Shown here: in pieces, positions 35,287 to 48,269 of the stretch
Numbering within the stretch: the first letter of the stretch is position 1
Layout: each line of letters begins with the position of its first letter
Assembly (NCBI GenBank): GCA_013396655.1
Contig: WBMV01000018.1
Span: 1 to 64,000, forward strand
Length of the DNA stretch: 64,000 nt
Source of the DNA: Campylorhamphus procurvoides
Taxonomy: Eukaryota; Chordata; Aves; Passeriformes; Dendrocolaptidae
Direction of reading: 5' to 3'
Notes under the pieces: model-generated
Database searches by the model: none
Seen by the model: only the letters and a program-made list of their open reading frames with translations
Told to the model about the DNA's origin: nothing
Made by a program: the position numbers and the translations under genes

Positions 35287-37303
35287 AATCAAGTAAGATC
35301 CTATAAGCCAAAGAAAAAATAAATTATATAAAGGTTATGTGCAATGAATATAATTTTTTATTCTTATAATTGTGTTTAGCAAAGTGAATTTCCAGTCATT
35401 CAAATCCCTTGAATATCTTCTTTTTCTCACTGATACAGGTTTTAATTGGAACAAAACATTTCTAGCATTAATTTCTCACTTTCATCTTACTGTAAACTCT
35501 GCCCAAACTTAAATATTTTTAGCTCATGCATAGCTGGCACCAGTCAGCTACTGAAGTCCTCAATTCATTACTGTTGAAGGTATAATGCATTATAGACTGG
35601 AATGTATTTCCAGAACTACCCTGCAAATTTTGCCCTTTATCTCACAGATTCACCTTTCTACTTCATACTCCCCCATCCTGTTTTTATTTATTTTTACTTC
35701 TTCATTCATATTGAGTTTTAGAACACCATATTTTCTTACAAACTCACTATTTTCAAAGACATTTCCAGACTTTTATGTAAATGATGTTTTCGTAAAATTT
35801 GAATTTCTTACTAATAAATCACAAAATCTTGCTGTTGTAGCTGTTTTTTATACGATCTGTCTCTAAAATCATGGAGGCTCTTTAGGACTTTTGGCTTTTG
35901 TGTTAGGGTACTGTGTCTGATGCAGAAAAAGTTGTGTATGTGAAGAATTAGAATACCTCTGTTTCATAAGGTTTATTTTAGGACTTTGTAATATCGCATT
36001 TTATATAACTCATCAATATGGAAACAAAGCCTGAGAATATCCATTGAACAATTAACTCATTTTACACAACACTGCGCTTAAGCATTCTTTATAGTTGAGG
36101 GTATGAAAATTAAATACAAAAATTATTTGAAAAACAGTCTTTCCTGTATTATTCCACCCTGTACAATTTCAGAGTCAGTGGCCACATGCTGAAACAGCAC
36201 TTTTTATTGCTGTATACTGCCTGAAACATGACATTTATTACAAGCTTTGGTAGTAGAAGAAATGGCAGCTGTGTGTATTCAATTTGCTATTTATTTCTCA
36301 AGGCCACCAGAAGAAGGACAGCCAACCATTTACATACTTCACTTATAGAATAGCTCATAGTATATGTTTCTCAGGACACTCTGGGAGCCAGAGGTCCATC
36401 TCAATTCATTTTGGTAAGATGAAAAACTGCAGATATTTCTAGAAAATAATTCTCTGTTTCTGGCAGAAGCCTTTGATAAGTGTTTTGATATTGGACTGAC
36501 AAGTTATACTCCTCTTTTAGAAGCAGAACAGTCAGGTCTTTTTCTGTGTGTTTGAAGAGGCCATGAGAAGTTCAACGAAGAAACTTTTAACTCACTCTTG
36601 AAAAAGGAGGTCAACCCAGACATATCCTGTCTGAAGAGCTTCAGAATTTCAACCCTGCTAAATTACTTTTTCAGTCAAAGTCGTAGATGGTTGTAGAGCT
36701 ATTTCCAATCCTATTCTTAAACTGGAGCTGCTCTAACACTCATGTGCTTGCCCCAGATGTTACTTTTTATTGATACTCAAACAGAAGAGTTCAGACTGGG
36801 CTTATTCAGGATAGTAGTGGGTATTTATCTGTTGCAGTTAGTGAGCATTGCAATACAAAATGTTATTCTGAACAATTCAACAAAGTAGCTCTCTTCAAGC
36901 ACTGGCAATCCAACCAACAGTGACTTTTGTCAGAAAATAAATATAAATCACTAATCTACTTTCATTGCATTACAAAGACAAGCACTATAATTTGTTTCTA
37001 CTTTGCAATCATATAGCTACATTCTTCTTTCACAGGACTAAAATATTCTCCTCGCAAAGCTGAAAGATCTTCCGCTTGCAGAATAGTATTACAAAACTGC
37101 ACTAATGTCATTAGAATGTTTATCTTGAGAATTCCATAGGGACAAATTTCTCAGCGAAATGTAAAAGCACTACCTGCAAAGATACAGATAAATACCTGTA
37201 CACGGGCTATACATTAGCATCCAATAAAAGGTGTGCTAGTACAATAACAAGTGTACTACTGGAGAACATTTTCTTAGTGACCTTGAAATGATGTCTGAAA
37301 TGG

Positions 37304-37371
37304 AATTATACAAAATTACTTTTGTATAATTACTTTTCACTTGCAAGTGAAAATTACTTTTCACTTGCAAG
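37304..37371. repeat. Hairpin plus 20-bp palindrome and 24-bp-period repeat
   Basis: Three structures adjoin. First, 12-bp inverted arms AATTATACAAAA / TTTTGTATAATT with a 4-bp loop (37304-37331). Second, a perfect 20-bp palindrome TTTTCACTTG-CAAGTGAAAA (37334-37353). Third, a 20-bp direct repeat, AATTACTTTTCACTTGCAAG, at 37328-37347 and 37352-37371. No gene nearby. Confidence 0.95.
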
Positions 37372-38277
37372 AAATAAGGCCCTTCTTCCCTTACTGATGA
37401 TCCATGACTATAGATATTTGAAACAAACAAAAAACAAGAGGTGGAAAAGATCAATTATTTCTGTAGACATGAATTGGCTTTTTAAAAGATTCTTCACCAC
37501 TTTTGATAAAGATGAAATTAAAAACAGAATGCATTCGACTTTTTAAAAATTTGTGATAAAATTCTACTATGTCCAATCAAATGCCGACAGTTTCAGGAAT
37601 TCAGATTAAATAACCACAAAATAAAAATAAACAAATAAAAAATTCTTCCTGAGAAATATTACAGCTTCTTTCTCTTAGTTAATGTTTAGAAGACAATTTT
37701 CTTTACAAAGTAGTAGTTAACTGTTTCCTTAACAAAATCAAACAAATAAACAAGTAAATAGTACATATCTATGTGGCTGTGGTAAAGAAACGAAAAGGAG
37801 AAGCAGCACAGTAATCTGATAGTGTACTCAAGGTTCTAGACAAAGACTGCTTAACCCTTGATTGTTTATATAATATTTGCATAAAATTTATATCAAATTT
37901 GTAATGAACTTTGTGTTGTTAGAGGTAGAAGTAAATCTTAAGACAGTCTGTAAACATTATTTTTTTCCCCAGAATAAAGACTATGTTTCTATTTAGCAAG
38001 TAGATCTGTTATAGAACGAACTGATTCTAACAATTTCTGAATGATTTCCATGATTTCAAAGAAAACCTGGATTATAGGGAAATGAGGAAATAATGAAGTC
38101 AAGTTGGAAATACAGCAATGCAGAGAGATTAACAAAGTAAGGATAAGGAGACTATTGTAATGAAGTAAGGAAAAGAAAACAAATGAGCAAAAATAAAGAG
38201 AGCAGATTAAAATATGATGCTAAATATGAAGCTGATGTGAAACAATAGTTACCTACCTCTTTATCTAAAAAGTGCCT

Positions 38278-38468
38278 CAGGAACTTCTTTTCTATGAGGG
38301 TGGTGAGGTACTAGAACGGGTTGCCCAGAGAAGCTGTGGATGCCACGTTCCTGGACAAGTTCAAGGGCAGGCTGAATTGATCTTTGAACAACCTGGTCCA
38401 GTAAAAGGAGTCCTTGGCCATGTCAGGGGCTTGGTCCCTTCCAACTCAAACCATTCTATAATCCTAAG
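38278..38468 (+). mobile_element. CR1 LINE, 3' end
   Basis: Contains 'cgggttgcccagagaagctg', 'ttcctggacaagttcaaggg', 'tgaacaacctggtccagt' and the end 'cccttccaactcaaacca' / 'ttctataatcc'. The repeated ATTCT tail is reduced to about one unit. Confidence 0.92.
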
Positions 38469-40473
38469 AATCTGGAATAGTCTATTAAAATAAAATAATA
38501 TGTTAGTAGAGATATTATCAATGTCATATTCATATATTTATAGACTAATATAATTCTACTGAAAATGGAGCAAACAGGCAAACTACATCTAAAGACAAAT
38601 ATCCCATGTTCACTGCAATAGTTATTTTTGTTTCTTGAAACAAACAAACAAACAAAAAAATTCTCCCTCTAAATTTTTATGTAAGAATTATTTTGCACAA
38701 CTTATTTTTAAACATAGCTTGTGTTCTTAGAGTCCTATTCTTTGATGTAAGTATCTATATTTTCTTTAGCATAGGTTTATGATGGTGTACAGCTCTACAG
38801 CTACTGTTGACTGAAAGAGATATCAGTCTCAGAAAAAGAAGACAACTATATCCTGAGAGAATGTCAACTCATTTAGAATTTCAGAATTCAAATTCTTGCT
38901 AATACATGTTGCAGAGAACATGTTATATGAACCTAGTATTGTCAGCAACAATTCCATGCTGAGTAGAAAGTCTATATTGACTTTATTCTTGATTTTCAAA
39001 ACAATGCATGCCATTATTGCCATATGCTTGTCTCAGTTGACACATTTTCCCAAGATATTCCCACAGTGTAACTGAAGTATAAGATTAAACCCTTTTCCTG
39101 CATTTCATTTGCAATTCTCTACCATTCACCTTTGCTTTTCTTTTCCTAGAATGATATATTTTTATTCATTTTGCAGAATTAACTGATAAACTATTTTTGC
39201 TATTAAGAACTGAATACATTTTAATCTCAGAAACATATGGTTGGGTTGGGCTCCTGATGAGACAAGGAAAGATAGTAGACTCTTTCAGAGAAGGTATTTA
39301 GGAGACACCAGAGAAGTGTCTCAATCAGTTTAACAATGCCTAAACTGGCAAGTATGGGTTGGAGTTTAGGCACTATCTCCTAGAAACCAAGAGATCACAA
39401 CTCTTATAAATGGTAAAGAACAACTGTTACTTGAATGCACTTATTCCTTTCTACCCACATTAATCAATATTTAATTCATATTCTAAGGATGCATTTTATT
39501 TTATAGACATTTCTGTACAATAATTTTTCAAGTGAACAGTGTATGTTAATCAGGAAAAGCATCTGTGTTCCTCAGTGAGGTGAAGTTCTACCTCACAAAA
39601 AATGTTTGAACTCTTTTGACTGACCCTGCACTAAGCATATGTCTGTAGGGTGAGTCATGGGAACACTCTCCTGACCCTGGATTTAGTTTTTAAGGTTTTT
39701 AAACACATTATTCTTGTGGTGGATGTCAAGCAAAAGAGGATGAAAGTTGTAATATTGTTTATGCTAATGCAGTAGCATCTTTCATGCCTTAACTTCTCTT
39801 TGGAAGAATTTTAAAAAGCTGTACAAAAGCAAGTTTTGTGTAGGCTGCAAAAAATTACAACTCCCCCATTTTTCTGGAACCCATTTTGCTGAAACCCTAT
39901 TGGAATTTCTCAGCTAGCAGGATGTTTATTTACACTTACAGTGAGCAATTAATTTAAGTATTCCAGGCACTCATTGCAAAATATCCAGAGGAGCAGCATT
40001 AGTTGCCAATACAGGAAAAAAAAATCTGTTATAATGACTCTTATGATTCTTTTCATGCTTTCAGTGCTGCATTATTGTTATTTTTCATACACACACACAA
40101 AAGTGCTGATAATGAGGGAGATGCCATGAATGAGCAATGCTGAAGACTCCTTCTGACCAATAGCTATTTCTTCCTAAAACACACATACCTGTACTTGCAT
40201 AAATATTCTTATGTATGTGCTCTAGCCAGACCAATTTAGGGTGAACACAAACATGTTAAGTGAACAGCATTATCATTTATTAAAAAGGCTCACTTAACAC
40301 CAATATAATTGTTATTCCAGTTGACTTGTACTAAAATCCAGCCATAATATAATTGCTCTATTATATATTGACTCAACATTTGCATTCACTTTTTATCTTG
40401 TTTTTGTTACTATTACCATTGCCATTAAGATTGCTATTACTATTATTACTGTTATTAATCTGGCATGTTGTAT
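38469..40473. other. Unique AT-rich sequence, nothing identified
   Basis: No gene or interspersed repeat recognised; short CA run at 40091-40100. Confidence 0.55.
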
Positions 40474-40555
40474 GAATGGGGCTCTGAGCAACCAGATCTA
40501 TTTGAAGACTCTTGAGATTATTGCAGGGGAGTTGGACTGGATAACCTTTAAAGGG
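40474..40555 (+). mobile_element. CR1 LINE, short 3' fragment lacking its tail
   Basis: 'gaatggggctctgagcaacc' to 'tggactggataacctttaaa': a piece of the CR1 3' end which breaks off just before the usual 'ggtcccttccaaccc' and tail. The next CR1 starts immediately after. Confidence 0.82.
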
Positions 40556-40556
40556 A

Positions 40557-40812
40557 GAGGGATTGTTTAAGTTTGGGGAGACAGTGACAGAACAAGGGCC
40601 AGTGGTTTTAAACTGAAAGAGAACAGGTTTAGATTAGGTGCATTTTTTCCCCAAAGAGCTTGCAGATGCCACACCCTTAGAAGTGTTCAAGGCCAGGTTG
40701 AATGGAGGCACTGAGATACCTGATCTAGTGAGTGTCATCCCTGTAAATGTCAGGAGATTTGGAACTTTATGGTCCTTTCAACCCTAACCATTGTACAATT
40801 TTATGATTCTAA
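40557..40812 (+). mobile_element. CR1 LINE, 3' end, abutting the previous fragment
   Basis: Starts upstream in element order ('acaagggccagtggttttaa', 'gagaacaggtttagattagg'), continues with 'agaagtgttcaaggccaggt' and ends 'cctttcaaccctaaccattg' / 'ttttatgattctaag'. An internal segment around 40648 is shortened. Confidence 0.88.
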
Positions 40813-42582
40813 GTAACATTGTTAAAGGTTGGATAAATTCAGAACTGCTGTCTCATTTGAAAGACTGCTGTGAAAAATATGTTACTTTACCAATGCAGAA
40901 CTAGCTAAGAAAAGATATGTTGCCTTAATTTTCTTTAACAGCCATCATCACTAGCTTCTTATCTGACTTAAAAGTAGTTTGGATGCCCACAAGATTCATG
41001 CAAATTTTAAAACTTACCTAAAGTTAGACTGACAAATTAGAATAAGGGAAGGTGGAGCAGCAACAAAGTTTATATCTAGAAATAATAGTAATTTAGCAAT
41101 GGAATAGAATTGAATACAGAATACATGATTAAAACAATGAAAAATAATGTATTACTCATTATTTAAGCCAAGAAAGTTGAAGAGCTGTGGGACAAAATTA
41201 TCAATTTCAAAATAGCTGTTGAAAATATTAGACAGGTAGTTAATCTAGTTTTTTCTTGATGCTAAATGTCACTGATTCCCTTATCTTGGTAGAATTACTA
41301 TGATTTATAACAATGTTTTCAAAGAAATATGATATATAAGAGGAATAAATTACATAGCCTTGAAAGATACTGATTTAATAAATCCTCTTCTCTTGGTGAT
41401 CTTGTTTCTAAATGTTCTTAAAGACAAGAATTCTCCAGCCATGATACTGTTAAGATACTGGCAACGAGCTTCCTTTCTGAAAACATATTAACATTAATAT
41501 AAAGTAGTCTACACCTTTGCAGTGAATGTAATTGAACATTTGACAACATTTAATTCACTGAGTAATAGTACGCATTCTCCATGTGTGGGAGTATTTGCAA
41601 CTGGCCATCTTCCTAAACAGGACTACAAATTACTGAGCATGAATTGCAGAAATAAATTCTAAGACTGCACCATATATGAAGACAATGATCATAATGTCCT
41701 TGCTAGACACAAAATGCTAGAGAGGACGCTTATGAATAAATTGTTCCTAAAAAACCCATATTTATAATACTACAATACAGACAGAAGAAAACATGTCAAA
41801 CACCATGAGGATTTTGACAAAGAATTGCTATAACTTTGATGATGAAGAGTTAAAAATTCAAAATCCTCCATTTAATGTTGTCAGCTTTATTTCAGATCTG
41901 TTTATTATAGTACTTCTTTCACTATAAGCAGCTTGTATAGTTATGCTAAGAGAACATTTCTATTCATATGGTTTTCTGGAGTCTCCAAAAATAACATGAC
42001 TTTAAACATGCTTCTAAGCATTGCAAACATTTTAAATCTCATCCTATGATATAGATTTTAGAAATTTAATAAGTACCCATAGGTGCTCGTGAAAAGTGTC
42101 TTGAAATTTTCTAGGTAGTTTAGGTTTTGAAAATCAATTGATTTCTGCTTTTTTCTTTTCTTTTTCTTTAGAGAAGTAAGGTACACTTATAGACTGGGAA
42201 GAGAACAGTCTTCAAGGTGGGCATAGAAAGACACTGCCTTCTGTTGTTCTTAGTGTATTTACACTTGTTGCTATTGAAATCAGTGGGGAGGGAGGCACAG
42301 CCAGATAAATAATATGCCCATTACTTTTATGTTCTCATCTCCAGTTTCCCTGAAATTGAAATTCAGCTTTTCAGACAAGAACAACTGAAAGTAACCTTGT
42401 GGAGACACAGACTAAAATACACATCAGTGTTGTGGATGTCAAGAGGAGCTTACTTATCCACAATGTATTTTGATAGAAATAGGAATAAATATCTCTCTTA
42501 CTTTTTCAAAGGTAAGTAATTTTCAGATGATGAACAGATGGTATGAGATCCTAAATTAAATTTAGGACCCAATGAAATAGAA
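40813..42582. other. Unique AT-rich sequence, nothing identified
   Basis: No gene or interspersed repeat recognised. Confidence 0.55.
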
Positions 42583-42812
42583 TATCAGAGGAAGTTCAGA
42601 TAGAACATTAGTAAATGGTCTTCACTGAGTGGGTGGCTGGTTACTGGAACTGACTCCCCTTGGTCGTGGCACCAAGTCTGTCAGAATTCAAGGAGCACCT
42701 AGATATTGCTCTTAGTCTTATGGCTATTTTTAGGTAGTTCTGCAAGGAGCAGGAAGTTGGACTTGATGACTCTTATGGGTACCTTCCAACTTGGAATATT
42801 CTATGTTTCCAT
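42583..42812 (+). mobile_element. CR1 LINE, 3' end of a different subfamily
   Basis: Begins near 'atcagaggaagttcagatag', passes 'aactgactccccttggtcgt' and 'ggagcacctagatattgctc', and ends 'ggaagttggacttgatgact', 'accttccaacttggaatatt' / 'ctatgtttccatg'. Wording of the 3' UTR differs from the other plus-strand copies, so it is likely another CR1 subfamily. Confidence 0.85.
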
Positions 42813-45783
42813 GAAATAAAATCAGCTGTATATATATTAAACTGAACACATACAGTAAGGCATAATAAATAAACAAAGCATAAATTTCTTGTCTTATGCT
42901 GGGTATTTTCATATATGTGAAGTTTTTATTACAATACCTAGCTCTTAGTATGGTTTGTCACTATAAAACTTTAAGTGTCTTGCAATATAGTTTATAGAAA
43001 CCAGCACAAAGAAAGTTACAGTGAAATGATGACCTTATAAAAGCCAGGGAGAACATTGAGAGAGGTTTGCCTAAAACATTTTTTTATATTTGAAATTCTA
43101 AAATTAATCTTATCCTAAAGCACCTAAAATAGATTAGATCTTTCTCTTTTACTGAAGGCATTCAACAATCTCCTTTAAATTCCATAAAATGAATTATTTT
43201 TCTTAGACAAGATAAGGTTTTTGATCTGGTTGATTTTATTTCCTTTTCTCTCACTCAGTATTCAAATACCAACCCATGTGGTATTCTGAATGAAGTTCTC
43301 TCAGTCTTTTCTTGCAGAAAACATGCTAGTTTGTACAAATAATTTAATAAGCATTGGAGCAGAAACTAAAGTGTAAACATTTCAAACGTACTTTTGACTT
43401 TTCAGATTACACCTTCCTTGATTAAAAAAAAACCAAAAAACAGCAAACAAACAAACTAAAAAACACATAGAAAACAAACTAAGAACCCAACAGAGTGACA
43501 AGGGGAAAAAAAAAAAGAAAAAGAGAGAGACCAGTCTTTAATTAATACAGAAATTGTTATCCTTTTAGGTGTACATTCTAAAAATTGAAATGCAGAATCA
43601 TGTATTCAAGTGTGCAATTTGTTCAGTTTAAAACACCTTCAAAAGAAAAAACTGAAAGAAACCTGCATTAAGATATTCCATGGCTGAAGAAGTAGAATAT
43701 TTTTCTGCTTTTCCAAAATCCCAGTTCAAATGTGCTTAGAATTGGGTAATACAGTCAAGTCTGGATCTCATACATTTACTGAATTGCACAATTGCAAGGC
43801 ATTAAGAAGCATTAGAAAGATGCCATCACTCTATTTTTAGGACTCGGCTGAGACTATTCAAAGTGTACATAACACACCTAATGGCTTGCAGGTTGGATGG
43901 TAATTTAGCTTGCTCAATATTTAGATATTTTTCTGCATTTTCAGTTCTGGACACTTAGCTGTTCAGAGATGTTAAACTACTACATATCTCAGTGAAATAG
44001 CTAGGAGTTTTATGAACACTTAAAATTACTAAATTTTATATGTAGGTGCTTAAATGAGTATGTATAAACTTAATTCTATGTTTTGAAGGAATTATCAAAC
44101 TGTAATAACTGTGAGTAAAGAACTAACTGCATACTGTATCTCACAACTTCTTCTTTGACTTTGTCTCTTCCTTTCTCTCCCTTTATTTCCCTAGTATCTC
44201 TTCTCTCTACTTCTCAAAATGTATTTCCTTATACATCTTAAATATTCATAAAAGGTGCTGATAAAATGTCAGTGCTTTATCTCACTTTTCACGCAGATAA
44301 ATTACCTTGTCCTTCTGATAGTCTATAATGTAAATTAGATTTCTTTTAAAATGTCATTCCATTACTTAATTGGAAATACTTGTGGTGCATCTAAAAAATA
44401 CAGAAAAGTCAAGTAAAATAAGTTTTGTATTAATTCAGAAAATCAAAATTTTTGGTATCTTAACTGTGACAAAAATTATTAAATTACATGGAACACCATG
44501 GATTAGGTAAGCAGTAGCTGTCATTAAGAACTTTAAACACTGACATTTTCAGGCAAAATAAATTTTCTGTAGTCTTTATGATACTTCTGTAATTACAATG
44601 CATTTAGACTATTCTATATGCAGAATACTGAGTTTGTGGTCCTATCTATACTGCAGTAAACGCATATTTAGAGTACTGATCCTTGTGAAAGAAATGCCTG
44701 TGTACAAAGACCCATTTGTACTGTTGGCAGCCAAACATATAGGAAGAAGTAATATAGTAAAATTTAAAAAAAATTACAATAAATCACTATTTAAACAGAT
44801 TACATATATTACTATATATTTGCAGTATAACACCAGTGCATTTCCAACTTGGTAAAAGCATTAGAATATACACTGAACTAACAAGTGGCTAACTGTAACT
44901 TGAAGAAGAGAACTTCTCAGAAAATTTTCTTGTATTGCTCTTGAGAATTAACTCATTTTGGCCAGGTTGCTTCTTTCAAAAAAAGGCTGACCTTTTTTTT
45001 TTTTCTTTTTTCCAAAGGAAAGTTGGGTTGGAATGCAGCATGACATAGTATTCAAACCTTTGTTTTCTTCCTCACCCCTTTCTTTTTTGTGCTTTTGGTG
45101 AGTGTTTATACCTAAAGAGTCCATTTTCTTAAATAATTAGTCAAATAGAATATGCATTCATATGAATGCATCTAGATTTACATATAGATTATATAATAAT
45201 CAATCACACAGGCTGGATTTGTTTATTTCCAAATTCTTTATTAAAAAAAATCCTCAACATTTCTAAATCAATAGGTTAATCACCTTTCAAATGTTACAGA
45301 AGTGAAAAAAACCTAGTAAGTTTGCATATACGATGTTGCAACATCTTGGTGCTAAATAGTGTTACTAGTTCCCTGGTAATCTTGTCACTTGACTTAATGT
45401 TTTGGCATGGCATCAACATGTCTAGTAATTTCAGCAGTACATGAATGCATTTGGGGAGAGACGGCCCACTTTGTCATCCTAAATCTCTGCAGTGCCATGG
45501 ACTCTAGAAGTTTTCCTTGGTGTTTTCCTTAATATTTTACAACCAAAGACACCATACACATTCACTTACTGATGCACATATACAAAGATTTCTTTGTATA
45601 CTTACTGTTAGACTGCCATAATTTGTCTTTTCCCAGTCTTAAGCAACTCTTGGCCAATAAAGAATCTTAAAAGAATTAGTAGAAAACCCTGTGTGATCTT
45701 GCCATTGTAAAATACACATAGTTCAGTTCCTGAATGATTGTACTGCAGAACGTTTCATTTTCTGAATGAATCTCTTTCTACAG
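42813..45783. other. Unique AT-rich sequence, nothing identified
   Basis: About 3 kb. A/AAAC-rich stretch at 43424-43520 and a T-run at 44992-45010 are the only low-complexity tracts. The 85-codon frame at 44598-44855 has no recognisable similarity. Confidence 0.55.
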
Positions 45784-45873
45784 GCCATTATGTCTAAAGG
45801 AGACCTGCTTATTCTCCTTGCAGCTGATGTCTGTTGGGGAATAAGAGCTGCAGTAGCAAATCAGTGCTTACTT
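45784..45873 (+). other. Exon-like 90-bp segment (speculative)
   Basis: Preceded by TCTTTCTACAG and followed by GTGAGTTC, which fit splice acceptor and donor. The 90 bases between are 30 codons with no stop in one frame (AIMSKGDLLILLAADVCWGI...). A second good acceptor, TTATTCTCCTTGCAG, ends at 45823 and would give a 50-bp exon. No protein family is recognised, no partner exons can be seen, and a stop-free run of 30 codons with these signals can arise by chance in 64 kb. If real it could belong to a long non-coding or an unrecognised transcript. Confidence 0.18.
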
Positions 45874-47689
45874 GTGAGTTCTTCCTTTCTTTCTTTCTTC
45901 CTCTCTTTACAGAACACATCTGAAATCTCATGAATTCTTATAAAATTAAATTTCCATCTTACACACAGCTCCAGATACAAGCCTGCAGCAGATATATGTG
46001 AGTAGTGGCCTGTACCACCCTGTAAAATAGTTGGGCTAAAATTAAGTGCACATTATCAGAACTTTTGGTCTCTGGAGAATCACTTGGACAGCTAATGAAT
46101 GCAGTTGTTTATAAGTTTTATCCTTATATTCACTAGGTAATTAAAGGAATATACAAACATGGATATTAACAACAAGAACCCAGAGTATAATAAAAAAATC
46201 CCTTCAGGAAAAAAATAAAAACCAAACAGTTGGCAATATGCCAATTATTTTCACTGTGTTTCTTCTTTCTGTAGCAGCAAATTTTAAGTGCCTATGCCTG
46301 GATTCAAACCACTGCAGCACTTAATATTAATTGTTGTTGAAAAAAAGTGTCAGAAAAGAACAAAGCAAAACAAAAACCCCTGACTAAACATCTTTTGTTC
46401 AAGTCTCAGCTTCACTAAATCTTCCAGACAGAACCTCCTTTATGAAAAATTTTAATTCCCACTTTTCTCTTTAGAACAGTAGGTGTCCCTTACATGAGCT
46501 ATAAGTCTTGCATAATTGGACAGCCTAGGACTCTTTCCAAATTTTCTGTGACAGGCATAATTTTTCATAAACACATCTGTCATAAGTTTACAAAAATCTA
46601 CGAACAATTATCCCAAAGAAGTAAATTATGATTTATGCAATGCCTATAAGATGTGATAGAGAAAACCTTGCTTTTTGTCTCTTTATTCATGAAACATTTG
46701 TTCTGCCAGTTTGCACTTTAAACACTTCCTAATAATACATAACATAGGCAACTTTCTGGTATTTGCTTCCTCATTCACATAGATTATTGATGAAAATTCA
46801 CAGTTTCATATGAAAAACATATAACTTGTTGGAAAAAAAAACAAAAAAAACCAACACTCTATAGTATTCCACAGAATACTTTATTCTCTGAATAAACTGT
46901 TTTTTTCCCCATACTGATTTGGCAAGACAAAAGGTAGAAATAGATTTTGGTAGCTACTTCTTTGTTCATATATTGAGGTCAAATTCTAATACGACAAACA
47001 TGAACACTCCTCTTGATATGAACTGACATAGAAATTGGATTTTTCGTTATGACATCTTGGTTCAGATTTCAGAAAATAAGTAGGTACTATAAGACATAAT
47101 TCTTATCTTATCTGTACTACTACCTCAAAGAAACCTCATTTACTGCTTTGGCTTTTGAATCTCCAGAAACCAACTAAGCAAGAAGTTATCTAGGTGTAAC
47201 TGAGATGCAAATAAAAACAGAATGATTTTGGACACTCAGGCAATTACTTACCAGTCAATCACACAGTCAATGTCTTACCTATCTGTGTTTGAGATTACAA
47301 ACTTTTCCCTGGGATTAAGTCCCTGGTTTAATACGAGAAAACAAAGGTTAGGTGTTGTTTCTATACTGTGGAGAAAATGCTTTCTATGTCATTCTGTTTT
47401 GCCCTAATTGAAGATTCATGTATATTGATTCATATATGATAAGTCATACTAAATTTTGAATTATTTAGGTTTTTTGCAGGTTTTTACAATCAGAATGTAT
47501 TACTAATCTGTGGTTTGTTCTGCAGAGGTTCTTGCACTAGATTTGAACTCATTGGCTGGGGAAGGGTGCCTTATCCTGAGGAGATGGAAGATGCAAAAGC
47601 TAGACACCCTGAGACAGAAGTGAGTAGCTTCACTGAAGACTGCAGCTAACAATCATGTTGAACTATAGCAGTGAGATCTATTCGATTGC
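45874..47689. other. Unique AT-rich sequence; short (TTTC)n
   Basis: No gene recognised. A short TTTC/TTCC pyrimidine tract is at 45880-45911. Confidence 0.55.
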
Positions 47690-48269
47690 TGTCATGGTTT
47701 AAGCCCAGCTGGCAACTAAGCACCACACAGCTACTCACCCGACCCCACTCTCTCTCCCCAGCCCAGGTAGAATGGGGAGGAGACTCAAAAGTAAAACTTG
47801 TAGGTTGAGATAAGAGCAGTTTAATAATTGAAAAGAATAATAATAGTAAATAATAATGATAGTGAGAAGGGAAATGAAAAAAACAAACAAACTAGTGATG
47901 CACAATACAATTGGTCATCACCTGCTGACTGATGTCAAATCCTGTTCCAAAACCCTGATTGATCCCTCCTTCTGGATAACTTCCCCAGTTTACGTACTAG
48001 CATGACATTCCATGGTGTGAAATATCCCTTTGGCCAGTTCAGGTCATCTGTCACGGTTATGGTTCCTCCCAGTTTCTTTTGTGTACCTCCTCACAGGCAG
48101 AGCATGAGGTACAAAAAAAAAAAAAAAGTCTTTGACTCAGCACAAACACAACTTGGCAAAAAATAAAGCATCACTGTGTTAACAACACCATTCTCATTCT
48201 GAGTGCAAAAAACAGCACTGTACCAGTCACTAAGAAGAAATTAACTCCATCCCAGCTGGAACCAGGACA
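47690..48269 (-). mobile_element. ERVL-type solo LTR
   Basis: A minus-strand 580-bp copy of the LTR family at 19363-19950. On the plus strand it starts 'tgtcatggtttaagcccagc' and ends 'agctggaaccaggaca'. The poly(A) signal is preserved (complement TTTAAT at 47820-47825). The TATA box is altered to TACGTAAA (complement in 'cagtttacgtactag'). A 15-16-bp poly(A) run lies at 48112-48127. Flanks attgc and atcac agree in only 3 of 5 positions. No viral genes adjoin. Confidence 0.88.

Larger units (their letters stand above)
33508..38277. other. AT-rich sequence with tandem and palindromic motifs
   Basis: About 4.8 kb without recognisable gene. A second TGTGGCGG motif at 33698 ('ggcggtttgggaaaagtgct' follows) may be the start of another LTR fragment of unclear length. 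A 16-bp motif, CCTGTTTTGTAGACTA, recurs at 34542 and 34564. The 21-bp tandem at 35245 and the palindromes at 37304 are listed separately. The 93-codon frame at 35585-35866 has no family resemblance. Confidence 0.45.
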
